Assembly: GCA_024305405.1 (NCBI GenBank)
Contig: JAKNDB010000099.1
Location: 186,001 to 250,000, forward strand
DNA: 64,000 bases
Direction: 5' to 3'
From: Dirofilaria immitis
Lineage: Eukaryota > Nematoda > Chromadorea > Rhabditida > Onchocercidae
Below, piece by piece: positions 50,801-63,663 of the stretch. The notes beneath the pieces were generated by a model. That model saw only the letters and a list, made by a program, of their open reading frames with translations. It ran no database searches and was not told where the DNA came from. Both the position numbers and the translations under genes were made by a program. The stretch's first letter is position 1, and every line of letters starts with the position of its first letter.

Positions 50801-53522
50801 AAAAATTAAGAAAAAATTAAAAAATAAGCAAAGATTTACATGAGCCAAATTCGAGCAAACAGAATTGATCATCGAACGGGAAATATCTAACATCCAATTT
50901 ACATATAGAATAAACTTTTGCTGGAGGTGCCCATTGTGCTTCAAATTTATTTCAAATGAATATTTATTTCATATTCAATTAAATATATTTAAATATTCTT
51001 GCAAGATTATTTAATAAGATAATGGAAATAAAATTAAATAATATCAGGTCTTAACGTCCAGTGAAGTATTTCCGCTATGCTATCAATGTCAATGTAGAAT
51101 ATTAGCAAAAATCATGGAATCGCAAAGTAATTTTCCAAGTTAATACTAACATCCACTTCCGAAGGACTAATTATTCAGAAATTTAACTTTACAAAAATGC
51201 TGATTTATTAATTTTAATTTCAGTAGTTTGCATACTCGATTTACCATAGAAAAAAATAAGAGCTCAAACTTACTATCACCATTGTTCATAATATGAAGAT
51301 TAGTATCAACGAAACCACGTGAAAAATCTCGTGCACTAAAAAAGAATTAAAATTTTTATAAAAAAAAACAATATTGAATAAAGAATTTAAATTTGCTTTT
51401 TATATACCAATAAAATTAAATTTGTAAATTTAGTATAATATATCGAAATATTACGGGAAAAAGAGTGATTTTAAGTTGGACTAAAGATTTAAATTGTTTT
51501 ATTTTTAATGAAATTTTCTTAAATATTTAAAATTTAATTAGAAATCGAAATATTGAATTAATATATATGTTTCATATATATGCGAAAATTAAATTAATGA
51601 TATAACGATTGAAGGCTAAACTCTAAAAGTCAAATTGTAAAGTGATAAATGATAGATAGATATGATGAACTTATTATAAAGAACAATATCTGGTGTCCAT
51701 AGATATTTTTTTCCAACTGTTAATTTGCTAATATTGCCAAACTCGACTGGATCCCAGCGTATCCTTTCGTCACGCCAAATTTGTTCCACCCAAACATTTA
51801 ATGTTAATACTTGATTCCTTTCATCCTTTAAAATGGTTAAAAATAATAATTTATATTAAAATTTAAAAATATTAAAAATTATATATCCGAATTGTAAATT
51901 CAAATTCAAATTATTTATTTCTTACTTATTAGTTGTCTGCTACAATTAACAAAATTTTTTCTTTTTCAGCTTAATCTAAAGGAATTTTAAAATTTAATTT
52001 TTTTTTTTAAACAATAGTAGAATGAGAATGACTGGTTAAAAGATAAAGGATTAAATCCCATGATAATTGCATATAGAAGAAAGAAATAGGATGATTTTTG
52101 AAAAGAAAAAATGATACAATATATGCATAAATGAAGTATATTTTTTTAGTTTGGTTCGAAACAAATTTTAAATGGCAATATTTTAAGATTTAAATAAGAA
52201 TTGACAATGTTTTATTTCTTTTTACTTTCGTTTCAATATATTTATTTATTTTTTTTTCAGACAATTATTCATTTTCTTACAATTTTTTTTCTTTTTTGTT
52301 TTCAGTGCTGTTTTTAGATTGAAATCTTTAAAAAAAAACATTTAAACTAAAATATTTGAAAGAATAAAAAAAGCATAAAAATAAGAAAAGATTGCTATAA
52401 ATATTTTTATTTTATGATATTAAATTTGTTTAAAAAGATTTTAAATTCAATTTTAAATTAAACTAATACTTTTAGCAAATAAAATTTGTATTAATTTGCA
52501 TAAAAAATTGTTCTATAATAAAGAATTCAAAAATTAAAGAATCCTTTAAAATTATTTTTGATAATTATATCATTCCGAATAATTATCAAATTTCTATTTT
52601 ACCAAATTTCTAATTTCATTTTTAGTTTGTGCAAAAAAACCTTATTATGTAAAACCTTATTATCTTATTATGTAAATAAATTTCTAGAAAAAATTATAAA
52701 AATATTACGATATTGAAGATATGAGTAAGTGTAAGGCCCATGTAGACATTTACAACTGTGCTTGCATTCCAAACTGGTCGTACGGAAACGTCGTAATTCT
52801 AATAATATGCTTGAATAAACGCTGCTCATCGTTCATCCCATATTGCTTCAAAGCGCCATCTGAGATTTCCGTACGATTCGGAGTATTTGGCAGTTTTACT
52901 AAAATTTGATCTAATCAGTTCAGCTTTCATGAATTGTAATAAAATTACAGCTTAATTAATATTAATAAATATGAAATTATCATTCATAATTATTTCAATT
53001 GATTATAATATCAATATGAATACCAACTTATAATAATATCGATTTGTAATATCAAACAAATAGTTTATTAAATTAAAATAATATATTTAAAAATTGAATT
53101 ATTACTACATTAATACCATCATTATTTCATTATTAAGAATAACATATTCTCAATTCTCGCTTGTTTTCAAAATTATTTTATTATCATCTTTTATCTATGA
53201 ACATATTCATAAAACTGCTGCCAATAAGGACTAAGAATATGCCTTGGATTATGATATAACAGAATCATTCACATTATGTTTCATATCGGTTTCATTACGA
53301 TGATTAATTGGTTTCATCATATTTTATTTTTTGAAATTTTGCGTTAATAATCAAAACCTACCAGCAGCGTTAGTCTGCGCAAGGAGAGAGGAAATTAAGA
53401 GTAGAAGCGTGATTGTAACGATAGCCGGATATCGAATAATTGAAAGCAATGTTGATGTTTTCGTCTCTTCAAAAATGGGACAACAAAAAAATTGAATAGT
53501 TGAAATAGTAGTGACGCCCATC
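47822..53522 (-). CDS. Nicotinic acetylcholine receptor-type Cys-loop channel subunit, non-alpha
   Basis: Exons on the minus strand: signal peptide about 53361-53522 (ATVG-free hydrophobic core IVTITLLLLISSLLAQTNA); N-terminal ligand-binding part 52721-52910 (RPVWNASTVVNVYMGLTLT); 51690-51832 (VWVEQIWRDERIRWDP, YLWTPDIVLYN); 51283-51339; 50847-50940 with the Cys loop CKLDVRYFPFDDQFC; 50190-50316 (FIENGEWEIVANRTRK); M1 49796-49912 (FELHLRRRVLYFIYNIIAP); M2 about 49380-49534; M3 48660-48785; loop 48420-48538; M4 and end 47822-47997. M2 has TLGLTVLLAYSVF with E at the inner and outer rings, predicting cation selectivity. No YxCC precedes M1, so it is a non-alpha subunit. Single-base losses break the frame at 52797-52798, 49475-49479 and 47898-47904; each restored base returns the family sequence. 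Confidence 0.85.
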
Positions 53523-56105
53523 TATTCATCTTTGAATGATATATCATTTTATTCCGTCCTTTTTGGTCTAACCAAAGCATCATCAATCATTGGTCTATCT
53601 ATAAACTTGGAATCTGATGCATTTCTATTTTATCCAAAAATGCTGTATTGTAAAAAATTAGAATGGTTCTATGAATTTAATAAACTAAGGCAGAATTGGC
53701 AGAGTTATTATAATTCAAACAAACTTCTCAATTCACTAATACTTCAAATCATCATCCTCTTGCAATTTTCAAAATACTGGCATTTTCTACGCATTTTTTA
53801 CATTTACCACATGTCACTTTTTCAGAAGTTAAACTTTGTCTCAAATTTCGTAGCATAGATTCGAAAACCGAATTTGCAATCATAAAAGTATTCAACTTTA
53901 GTTGCAAATATAATTTTACCTCATAATTCAATAAATTTTATATACATTTCGAAAATGGAACTTGCAATCACGAAGTTATTCAAATGATGCAACTATAATT
54001 TTGTTTTACATTTCAGTGTACTATTGCATAGATTCCGGAAAATGAAACCGACAATTTAAGGAGGTATTCAAATGAAATAAGGCTGAAAACAAAACCAATC
54101 TCTTATAAAATTATTTCCTTAAAAAACTTATTTAATTATTTTAATCACAAATCAAAAATGAAAAATTTTTAAATTTATTTTTGCTTATGCAGCTGAATTT
54201 CCATTCCAATCATGTATTTTCTATCATTTCAATAAAAATGTACAGCTGAAAAATCGGTAATAACTTAATTGATTCTAAAGTAAGACTTAAAATTTTATTT
54301 TATTTTAAGAACTTCTTGATGAATAAATTAAAATTTTTTCTTTCCTTAATATCTAACTTTCCAATTTTTCGTTTTATAACATTTGTAATGTAATCTAAAT
54401 TTTTCATAAATTGCAGTTTGCTTTGAAGGAAACAAAAGCAAAAATGATGTTTGTTTTGCTAAAAAGAAAAATGGAAAAATTAAATTGAATGTTCCTGTTT
54501 TTCTTTCAAATTCACTATGCTTTGAAAATGATTTGAATTCATTTGTTCGTTTCATATAAAATGCGATGTAAATGAAGTGCATAAAATGAGCCAATTCAGC
54601 TGTAATAAATTATTTTTTATTTTAATCGAAATTATCAATCATTTTATAATTGTAATTTTAAAAACAAAAATTTGAAAAATTTGCGAATCATTGAAACGAA
54701 AATAATAAGCATTTATGAGTATATGTATTTAAAAGCTAAAATAGTCGCTTTTTTTTTGCAATAGTTATTAAAAATAATTGCTTTAAAATCTTGAAAAGTA
54801 TTGCATTTAATAGATTGATTTACTTTAGCAAAGTTGCTGTCTAATGCTTAAGCTATTTAAAGTGGATAGCACGAAAGTGAATAGCGAAAACATTTCAATT
54901 CTCGCATTTTGTTTCCATATTTTTTTAAATCCAAATTATATTCAAAAAAAAAAATAGAAAAATGGACATGAAATGATAAATTGGCTTCTTGCCTAGAATT
55001 TCAACGATTTAGCATCTTCAAATGACATTGTCGTTATCATTTAAAATATCTATTTTAAAAATTAAAAATTTTGTCAGTTATGGCTTAAATTTGAAGAAGT
55101 AAGTTTTTGACTTATAGATTATGATATTAATATCAAAATTTCATCCAAGCAATTAACTCATTGATATCAATTGCCTAATTTTTTTATAATAATATCACTA
55201 TTATTGTCTCATTTCGAAGAACAAATGATTACAATATCCACATTATGTTTAACATAAACATTGAAATTTATTAGACATATTCTAAAATACAGTATCTTAT
55301 TTCATCAAGACAACATTTTCATGGCTAATATGAATCGATCAAAAGATATGTACATAATAAACTATCGTTCGCCCATATGAAATAAACAATCTGTCCTCAT
55401 ATCTGACGTATTTCAATATCTTCGTCATTATAATCTTTAATCTATATTTTATTTGTTTTTCCTTTTTCTTTGATTATTCAGATACTAATGGAAATTATTT
55501 AGCTCAATTTGATGAAACCTTAAAATTTTCAAAAATTAAAATGAAAAAAATTGGAAATGAATTATATATTTGTATTTATTTAAGGAATTAAAATATAATA
55601 ATAGAAATATGAATCAGTTCATCAAATCGAAACAACACATAACAATGGTTTGAAAAAAAACTTGAAAGAATTGAAAAAGTTTTTAAAAACTAAAAAGAGC
55701 ATAAATTAAACTTATCGATAACATTATTTTTTTTTATTTGTGCTGATGAAATAAAAATTTCCAATAGATCAGATCATTGTTATCATTAGAATTATTCGAA
55801 TTGAAATACACGAAATGATTAACAATTAAAACTTAATTTTTGTTAATTTCCTTTACATTATCTGAATATATGCGTAATTTAAGTTGTAATCATAAAATTT
55901 CAGATGTGAAATATTTTTGAAATTTTTTTATTCACACATAGAAATTTCTATAATGACGGGAAGAATTTCAACTATCACTTTTGATCGTTTCTGCAACTGT
56001 TCATTTTATTATCCAGTTAATTATGATTTATTAATAATAATAGTAAGAATGTATATGTAAAAATAATTTTCAACATTTTTTGATATTTTGACAAACTATC
56101 AATAG
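53523..56105. other. Intergenic region between the channel subunit and flp-25
   Basis: AT-rich, with the degenerate tandem repeat listed separately. Plus-strand frame 53511-53858 overlaps the channel's first exon in antisense and has no family content. No exon is supported. Confidence 0.45.
53857..54060 (+). repeat. Degenerate tandem repeat, units of about 85-90 bases
   Basis: Two to three diverged units can be aligned. They share a CATAGATTCGAAAA / ACATTTCGAAAATGGAA / CATAGATTCCGGAAAATGAA start, an AATTTGCAATCA-like middle and GTATTCAA further on. They lie just upstream of the channel gene. Confidence 0.5.
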
Positions 56106-57430
56106 TTATCTTGCCAAGTTCGATTGTTTTACCAAGTGTATTTGGCCAAATTTTTGTTTAGCCCAAAGTCCAGGAAATCTTTTTCCAAAACGTATAAAAT
56201 CATATGCGGGATCATTTCGCCCGCTACGTCCAAATCGAACGAAATCGTAATTAGGTACTCGCTTTTCTAAAAAAGAAAAAAAATTGCATAGCGATGTGAA
56301 TTGAGTTAATGAAATTAATTTTTAATTATGTTAATATTATTTAAAAATTTTGAATATTAAGCTTTTTCCGTAAGTTCTGAATATTAAATGTTTTATAAAC
56401 AGTTTTTGCTACTGAAATTTATTATTTTTGATTTCATCTTTTCCGATTCATATAAATTTAAGAGAATGCATATAAATTTATGTAAATAAATTTTAAGATT
56501 CACATAAATTTAAGAAACTTTAAGATACGAACAAATTTGGTGAAATTGATCGATTCATGCAAACGTAAAACGGAAGGCATTACTAATTTTTTAATTTTTG
56601 CTTATTCTAAAACATTAGAATAAATTATTTAAATTTTTGCTTTTTTTTTAATTTTGAACATTTTAATAATGCAGAAATTTTCTCGAAATTTAGAGTCGTC
56701 AATATTTTCAGCTTCGATATGCAAACTTTAGGATAAGAGAAAGTTATTGTAGTTAGGATTTCATATGAAATCAAATTTCCTTGTAAAATTTAGATTTTCT
56801 AAATTGATTACTATTTTAAATTCTCCATTTCACTTCCATCCGCAATTCCAGAAATTCTGATTTATTCATAAAATTTTTATAGCAATAATTAACCAATTTT
56901 TCATTTCTAATTTTTTTTCATTTCAGCTAAGACATACAAAACTGTTTTATGCGATGCTAATGCATTGAAATTTTCTGGCCTAATAATGGCAGTTTTATTT
57001 AAAATTTTTCATAAAACCATTTTATTGGAAAAAATAAAGTTTTTTCTCAAAGAAAAAATAATTTGACTTTTAAGGATCTTTAAAATTAAATTCTTTTCCT
57101 TTCGATTGTCATAAATAAATTATTTGTTTTTTTATTTTTAATTTTCAAATTGAAAATCATAGAAGCAAATGAATGCATAAATATAAGTGTGATGCATTCA
57201 TTTACCTTTTTACTTGACAATTTTGTTAAGTTTAACAAAAATAATTTAAAATAAAATAATTGAAAATAAAAATAAACCTGTATATGTTTCATATTGATAT
57301 TGTAAAGGTGCAGGATTACGATGATAAAATTGTTCATTGCTTGTCGGATTAGCAATCAAACGTTGAGATACAACACGGAGCAAAAAAATGTAAATATTAT
57401 TGTTAATATACCTTCCCGATTACCATTCAT
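56106..57430 (-). CDS. flp-25: FLP-25-type FMRFamide-like neuropeptide precursor
   Basis: Exon 1 (57278-57430) starts at ATG 57428-57430 with signal peptide MNGNREGILTIIF... and a propeptide rich in Asn/Pro/Tyr/Gln, ending ...ETYT before a GT donor. Exon 2 (56106-56266) completes TYTEKR and then encodes two amidated peptides: PNYDFVRFG after KR, cut at R, and NDPAYDFIRFG before KR. These match the C. elegans flp-25 pair (DYDFVRFG and ASYDYIRFG). The Gly supplies the C-terminal amide, and Arg or Lys-Arg are convertase sites. A 28-residue tail with no further RFG follows to TAA at 56106-56108. The signal peptide is broken by an A7 run at 57382-57388; eight would keep FTFFLLRVVSQRLIANP in frame with the propeptide. 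The intron is about 1.0 kb. Products would be secreted neuropeptides. Confidence 0.88.
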
Positions 57431-60188
57431 AGTTAAAGATATTAATCTAAAAAATGATAACATTTAAATAATTTTTTTATTCTATGTAAATATTGATTAA
57501 AATTTAAAAAAAAGTACTCAATAAAATAGTAATATAACAGATTGTCTAAATCATTAATATAAAGCTTATTATTCTACTAGCAATAATCAAAATGATACAT
57601 AATTTTGTTTTTGAAAAAAGGAATAGAAATTGCTAAATATCAGTGTGATAATCATTTAAACTTTCATCAGTTTATTAGAGGAGAATAATCAAAATTTATA
57701 CTTTTCATTTCAAGATAATCAATATATTAAATTTTAATATAATTCAAAATTTATGAAACATGTAAAATTCAAATATGAAGAAAAAAATAGCTAACTACCT
57801 TAATTATTGCTAATAAATCAAAATATTAAATATTTCTTTCTCAATTTTTTTTTTAAATTTTCTTATTATATTTATTTGGAGGAAAAAAGTAGCAGCAATT
57901 TAAACTTTTGATACTTCTAATCAATACTTTTTACCTTTTCGCTATATGCAATATTAATCTTTTAAAAATTATTTTTGGTAAATATGCAATTTTGAATAAT
58001 TGTCAGATTTCTATTCTACCAAATTTCTAATTTCGACTAGTTGACGAAATTAACATTTTTTGAGGAGAAAAAAATGAAGCATAAAAAAATGCTTTGAAAT
58101 AAACCTTAAAAAATCTTAAAGAAAAATTTTAGTTTAATTATGAGAAATAAATAAATACGCATGGAAAGGATAATGCGAAAATTTTGATGAATGAAAAAGA
58201 AATTAATACAACACACATTTTGTAGAAATAATTTAACGAAGCTTCTAAAGAAAACTAAAATATAAATGATATTTTAAATGAAAGCATAAAACATTTTATT
58301 CCGAACTTATCACCTGTCACCTGCCCTTTACTTTTTATTTTCTTCATATTATATGACGATTAGTTGACGAAATTAACTTTTTTTTGAGGGAGGAAAAAAT
58401 ACACATTAAATATTTTGTGTTTGCTAACTATTAATGTTGTAATTAAATTTGTTTTATTTTTATATTTCATATTTTTTCTTTTCTTCCTCTTTTTTTGATA
58501 CAAAATCCATTGTACACTCATCTCATTGTTCCATCTCTTTTCTCTCTCTCTCTCTCGATCTCTCTTTCTCTCTAAGTATCATTCATTATCAAATTCATAA
58601 TAAATTATTATGATGATAGGAAACAAAAGAAATATAGCTTATAATTCTCCATAATTAGCATATAGTCGAGAATAAAATATATTTGATTGCAAACAAATAC
58701 ATATATATATTAAATGCAAATACAATGTTTCACAAATGCAAGCCAATCATTCAAATTTGTGTGGAAAACAATTTCAGGTTATATGAGCAAAATAAATCCT
58801 TCTCATTATGAGGAAGGGAGAAAAAAAAAGAAAGATCATGATTTAGTATGAATGACAGAATATATTTTAAACACTAATTAATATTTCACATAGTTTTAAT
58901 CGTAGTATTAATTTAAATATCCAATAATTTTAATATTATTTTGAACATTTATCGAATAAATAACTTTTATCCATTAAAATTATGCTAACAAAATTTGCAA
59001 TTATTAAAATTAATATAATTTTGCTTTTTCTTTTTTTTTCTTATAATTTTGTCGCGAATATGAAAAAATTCATATTAGATCTTTTCCAATTATATTCATA
59101 TAAATTATCCAGAAATCGGGAGAAGAACATTTATTACAATTTTTAAGGAAATTAAAAATTGATCTGAATTCTAGGTTAACTATTAATTTAGTATTGAATC
59201 TAAAATTAATTTCATTTTTGGTTTGGTTATTTGGGGAGATTTAAATAAAATAATAACATTAATGATTGGCTTATTCGATAATTTTGATATTCGGTATTAT
59301 GAAAAACTTATATAGCCTAGGATAATTGAACTGACCATACCAATGATAAATTCTCCTTTTACAAGCATCTGTAATTACAGTACTGTACAATTCTCGAAAA
59401 TATTAAAACTAATAATTTTATTTTCGAATCAAGATTATAATTGGAACAAAATTACTTCAAATAAAAAGTTTATATCATTGACAATAATCGTTTAGTTTCT
59501 CATTAACGGCATAAATATATTATATCAGAATATAAAGTAAATATAACATAGCATAACGATGTGACGATGTGATACGAAATATCATTTATATTGAATGTAG
59601 TGGAGAAAATGTTAATCAATAATTAATAATCTTTTTTTTGCAATCTAATCCCTTAATTTTGCTTTTTAAAATTAAAATCAGTAATAGTCAAATAATTAAA
59701 TTTAATATATCAACATTTGATAATAAAATTTTATTCATTTTTTCCACAATGAAAATAAAAAATGATGATAAAGTTTTATTCATTCCAATAAAATTTCGCT
59801 CTTTTTACTGTAACATATATATATTTTGCACTTATAAAAAAATAAGCGAATAATTTGATAAAAATCAGGTTTAGATCAGACCATATGTAAAACGATAAAT
59901 TAGGAAATAAATTAATAGTTAAACGTACGAAAGTTGAAAAGTTATTAGCACATTTCTATTAAAGAATAAAATTCATTAAGCTAATTTTTAATTTGGCTCA
60001 TATTTAATAGAATGTCATATCCATAAAAAGAATATATTTGCAGAAATTAATTTATAAAAAAAAGCCAAGAATTGCGTGCAAAGTTTTGATGAGTAATTTA
60101 AAAGATTTTCTCAATAAATTCATGCAAACCTGAAAATAACAATTAGAAAATTTCTGCCAAAAAAATAATTTTTATTCTTTGTTTTGAT
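57431..60188. other. Intergenic region upstream of flp-25
   Basis: Very AT-rich (long A/T runs). It probably holds the flp-25 promoter and the 3' flank of the lustrin gene. No exon is supported; small open frames at 59638-59853 are low-complexity. Confidence 0.45.
58535..58573. repeat. (CT)n microsatellite
   Basis: A nearly pure CT array interrupted by GAT and TTT. It is the only such array in this intergenic region. Confidence 0.9.
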
Positions 60189-63100
60189 TTATCGACTTAT
60201 TACTACATCGTTATGATTATCCATTAATGTATCATTTGTGGATGATTGTTCAGCATCGTTCAATAACATACCTGTAAAGCAGTAAACAAATAAACAAAAA
60301 AACGAAAACAATCATAATTCAATGAAACAATTAATTAATAGCATATTTCAATTCCAATCGAAATTAAAAAATTTATCAAATTTAAAGATAAAAAATATGC
60401 TGTTTGATTGGTACAGAAAATTCAATCAAAAATTTTCGGAATATTTCGTTTGCCAAAATGAAATTCAATTTATAAATTCATCAAAGTCATCGTTTAGAAA
60501 CATTTTCATCAATATTGAATTTTTACCAACTTCAATTTGAAATGGAATTGACATTTTCCATAAAGTTGAAGTTTTACAAATCATTTCTTAATGATTCAAG
60601 TTGAAATTATAATAATCAAGAAACTACCAAGAATCTCTCATTTGATTTAAAAGCATCATAAAGGAATTATTCGAAATTTTCGTTTAAATTTGCAAATTTC
60701 TAATAATATATTTTGTAGAGAAGGAAAAAAGAAAACTAACTGAAGTGTTGTCTAACACAAGCAAATCCATTAACATGAGCACCTGGTAAACACTTGCATA
60801 TACCTAATTCACAAACTGATAATTCTTCCATAGAACTCATACACTGTTGTGTAAATTCACACGAACTACCTATTGGCCTCAATGCTGCAAATACATTTTC
60901 AATTTTTTATTTTTCATAAACTTCAATTTGAAAAAAGAAAGAAAAAGTTTTAAGATATAAATCAATTATTTCATCATTTATATTAGAAAAAATTATTCCT
61001 ATTGTTGTTGCAATATTGATTTAAATGACAAAAAATATGTCAATTTCAGGTAGAGATAATATATTAAAAATAAATATAGACTTCATAAATTAATTCTAAT
61101 ATCAATTCTAAAAAGATTTTCCTTAAGAATTATGCCAATAAATTTAATTCAGAATTCTCAACGCAAATCATTAAAAGATGAAGTCAGAATAAAAAAATAA
61201 TTAAACATTAACAGGAATAAAAAAATTCCATTAAAATAATTTTTTCAAATATTAACATTAAACTTCTCTTTTTTCACTTCCTCTTTTCATTCAGATTATA
61301 TACCATATATTTGGGTGATAAGAGTTGAATGGAAATTGATTACAATTTCATTTTTTCGAATTTTGAAAATCCAAAATATAAAATTTGAATGTTTGCAGAA
61401 TAAGTGTTAATGAATTTTACCTGCAAGCGAGAATGGAAGCGTCATATTTTGGTGTTGTGGAGGACAGCAAATATCATCGTAGCACTGATAACCGTATCCA
61501 CATTGATTATTTATGCAGGCACTTATGGCTTCGGAATGATCAGGACATGATCTGATTACTAAAAATATATTTTTAAGAAAATTTTAGATAAAATTTACAT
61601 TCTTATTTAGATATTAAGGTTTATATCAAATGATAATGTATGTATTTTGAAATAATTCTATTGCACATATTCATAAAGTTAAAAGTTACTAGCATTTTTT
61701 AAAATTTATTTTAAAAATTTTACCGGTAGCAGTAGGCTGTAAATAATAATCAGCGTATCGTTCAGCAAGGAACGGTATTTGCATTGGATTATACAATCGT
61801 GCCTTCAAGTTACAACAGATACCAAAAATTAGAGTAGTTCCAGTTTGGCATTCTCCAGCAACTGGAAAACCGGCTATTGTTCCTTGACCATCGCATTCCT
61901 TGAAGCATAACGAAGTTGCACCTTCTTTGAAACATCTACTGCCAGCTGGACATTGATCACCTGTAATATGTAAACAAATATGACAGCATTAGGGGAAATA
62001 TATCATTTTTTAGGTTATCTGAATCCATTAACATTCACAGATATTAAGTTTAATTTCTATGTGATAAATATTAACTTAAAAACGATATTAAGATCAAATT
62101 TCAATAAAAGTTTACATCATATATTGAAGGTAGCTATTAATGATAAGTTATCTGTGATAATGATTAATTCCCTTCTTCACTTCCTTGAAGTATTAGATGC
62201 GCGTCGTTGATTATCGTTTTCAAAGTAACATTAAATCAATAATATAATAAATTACTCAGTAATGTTTCTCTTGATTAGATGTCATTTTAGAAAATAACCT
62301 GGCTCAAGGCATGGACTAACAGGTTCCGATATTGGACAGCATGAATTTATTGTCGTATCGCATTGAAAACCATTATCTGGACATTGATCACCAACACATG
62401 GTCCGAGAGCATAATTAACATTGGAACAGCGAAAAGTTTTGCTGGTGTTTTGAGGACAACATTGACCTTTTATACAAATGTGGCCAGTTGGACATAGGCC
62501 ATCGATGCAAATACCGATCGATGCGGCATTATTAGGACATGTCCCTAAAATTATTAATCCATGCAAACTAAAAAATAAATGAAAAATTAAATTTAATCTA
62601 TGCAATCTTTATATGACTGCGTAAGTTTTTTCTAGCAATTATAAGAGCGATATGAAATTAAAATTTAGTATACCACGGATCATATTAGCTATTGAATTTG
62701 TCAAACAGCATAAATTCCCAGTGGTACATACAAAACCTGCACCACAATGTCCAAATAAACATGCACCAGCAGATGGAGAACCATCAAGACATCGAGGTGT
62801 ATTATTTGTTATATTGCAGCATAAACCTAAATTTAAGACAATAAGATGCAGAGTATAATAACAATATATAATAAGTTATAAACAAAACTTAAAAGTAAAA
62901 TAAAAAATACAATAGATAAATTACAACTAAGACCTAAAATTAAGATAACTTATTCTAATTTTAACTTTTTATTTACTAGTAATTTCTTGCCTATCTACTA
63001 AATATCATGTAAACTTTTAATAATGATCATCCATATATAAAGTTTATAGTATAAGCTATTAAATTTTTATTAATTAATTGATAATAATCTTGTATTATTT

Positions 63101-63663
63101 TTGTATCATTTAGGTGATTGGAATAATTTTGAACTTCAGCATAGCCTCATATTTTTGCACTTATATTGCCAATTAGATACTGAAGTTGAATTTTTCGATT
63201 AATTCATTTTGCTTAACCTGATCTGTCAATTAATTATCAATAATAAAGATTGAGACAGATAAATTGATTCTAACCAATATGATAATTTGACCTTTTAAGC
63301 TATTTGTAATTGGCATTTAAAAATGTCATCATTGTAGTATTGAAATTAAAGATAAATATTATTGCTAACATCTTCCAATGATTTTATTTAATATTGTTCA
63401 AATTTTGTCTTTTTATAAATTTTTGTCTTTCCATTACAATAATTTATTTTTCTTAATTGAAAAGTAGTGTAATTAAGCAAAATAAATATAGCAAAAGAAT
63501 GAATGAAGATGAAATCAAATTTAATTTTAATTAGAACTAATTAGGCGTATTTATCGTCGATAGAGTATAAAATATAACGTAATCATACCGCTAACGCATG
63601 TAAATGACGAGCCACATTGGCCAAAGATACAAGCACCTGCTGCTTGAGTTCCATCTGTGCAAA
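60189..63663 (-). CDS. Lustrin-type cysteine-rich and EB-module secreted protein (3' part; 5' end beyond the window)
   Basis: Exons read right to left: 63588-63663 (ACIFGQCGSSFTC), 62668-62826 (ACLFGHCGAGFVC, LCC), about 62295-62545 (GICIDGLCPTGHICIKGQCC; ALGPCVGDQCPDNGFQC), 61724-61962 (DQCPAGSRCF, FGICCNLKA), 61421-61560 (NNQCGYGYQCYDDICCPP), 60741-60887 (SSCEFTQQC, LGICKCLPGA) and 60189-60272, ending in TAA at 60189-60191. The repeated pattern C-x-F/D-G-x-C-x-x-G-x-x-C ... CC is that of lustrin-type cysteine-rich repeats. The 60741-60887 exon is a single EB module as in many nematode extracellular proteins. At least five lustrin-type repeats are visible, so the whole protein is large, disulfide-rich and likely extracellular or cuticle-associated. 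The final exon is Asp/Asn-rich with no membrane anchor. No frame breaks were seen. The signal peptide should lie past 64000. Confidence 0.75.

Noticed and set aside
53511..53858. 115-codon plus-strand frame
   Set aside because: It overlaps the antisense of the channel subunit's first exon, has no ATG start and no family content.
18478..57388. Programmed frameshifting or transcript slippage to explain the homopolymer frame losses
   Set aside because: The sites share no slippery heptamer or downstream structure, occur in unrelated genes and always need one added base; sequence error is simpler.
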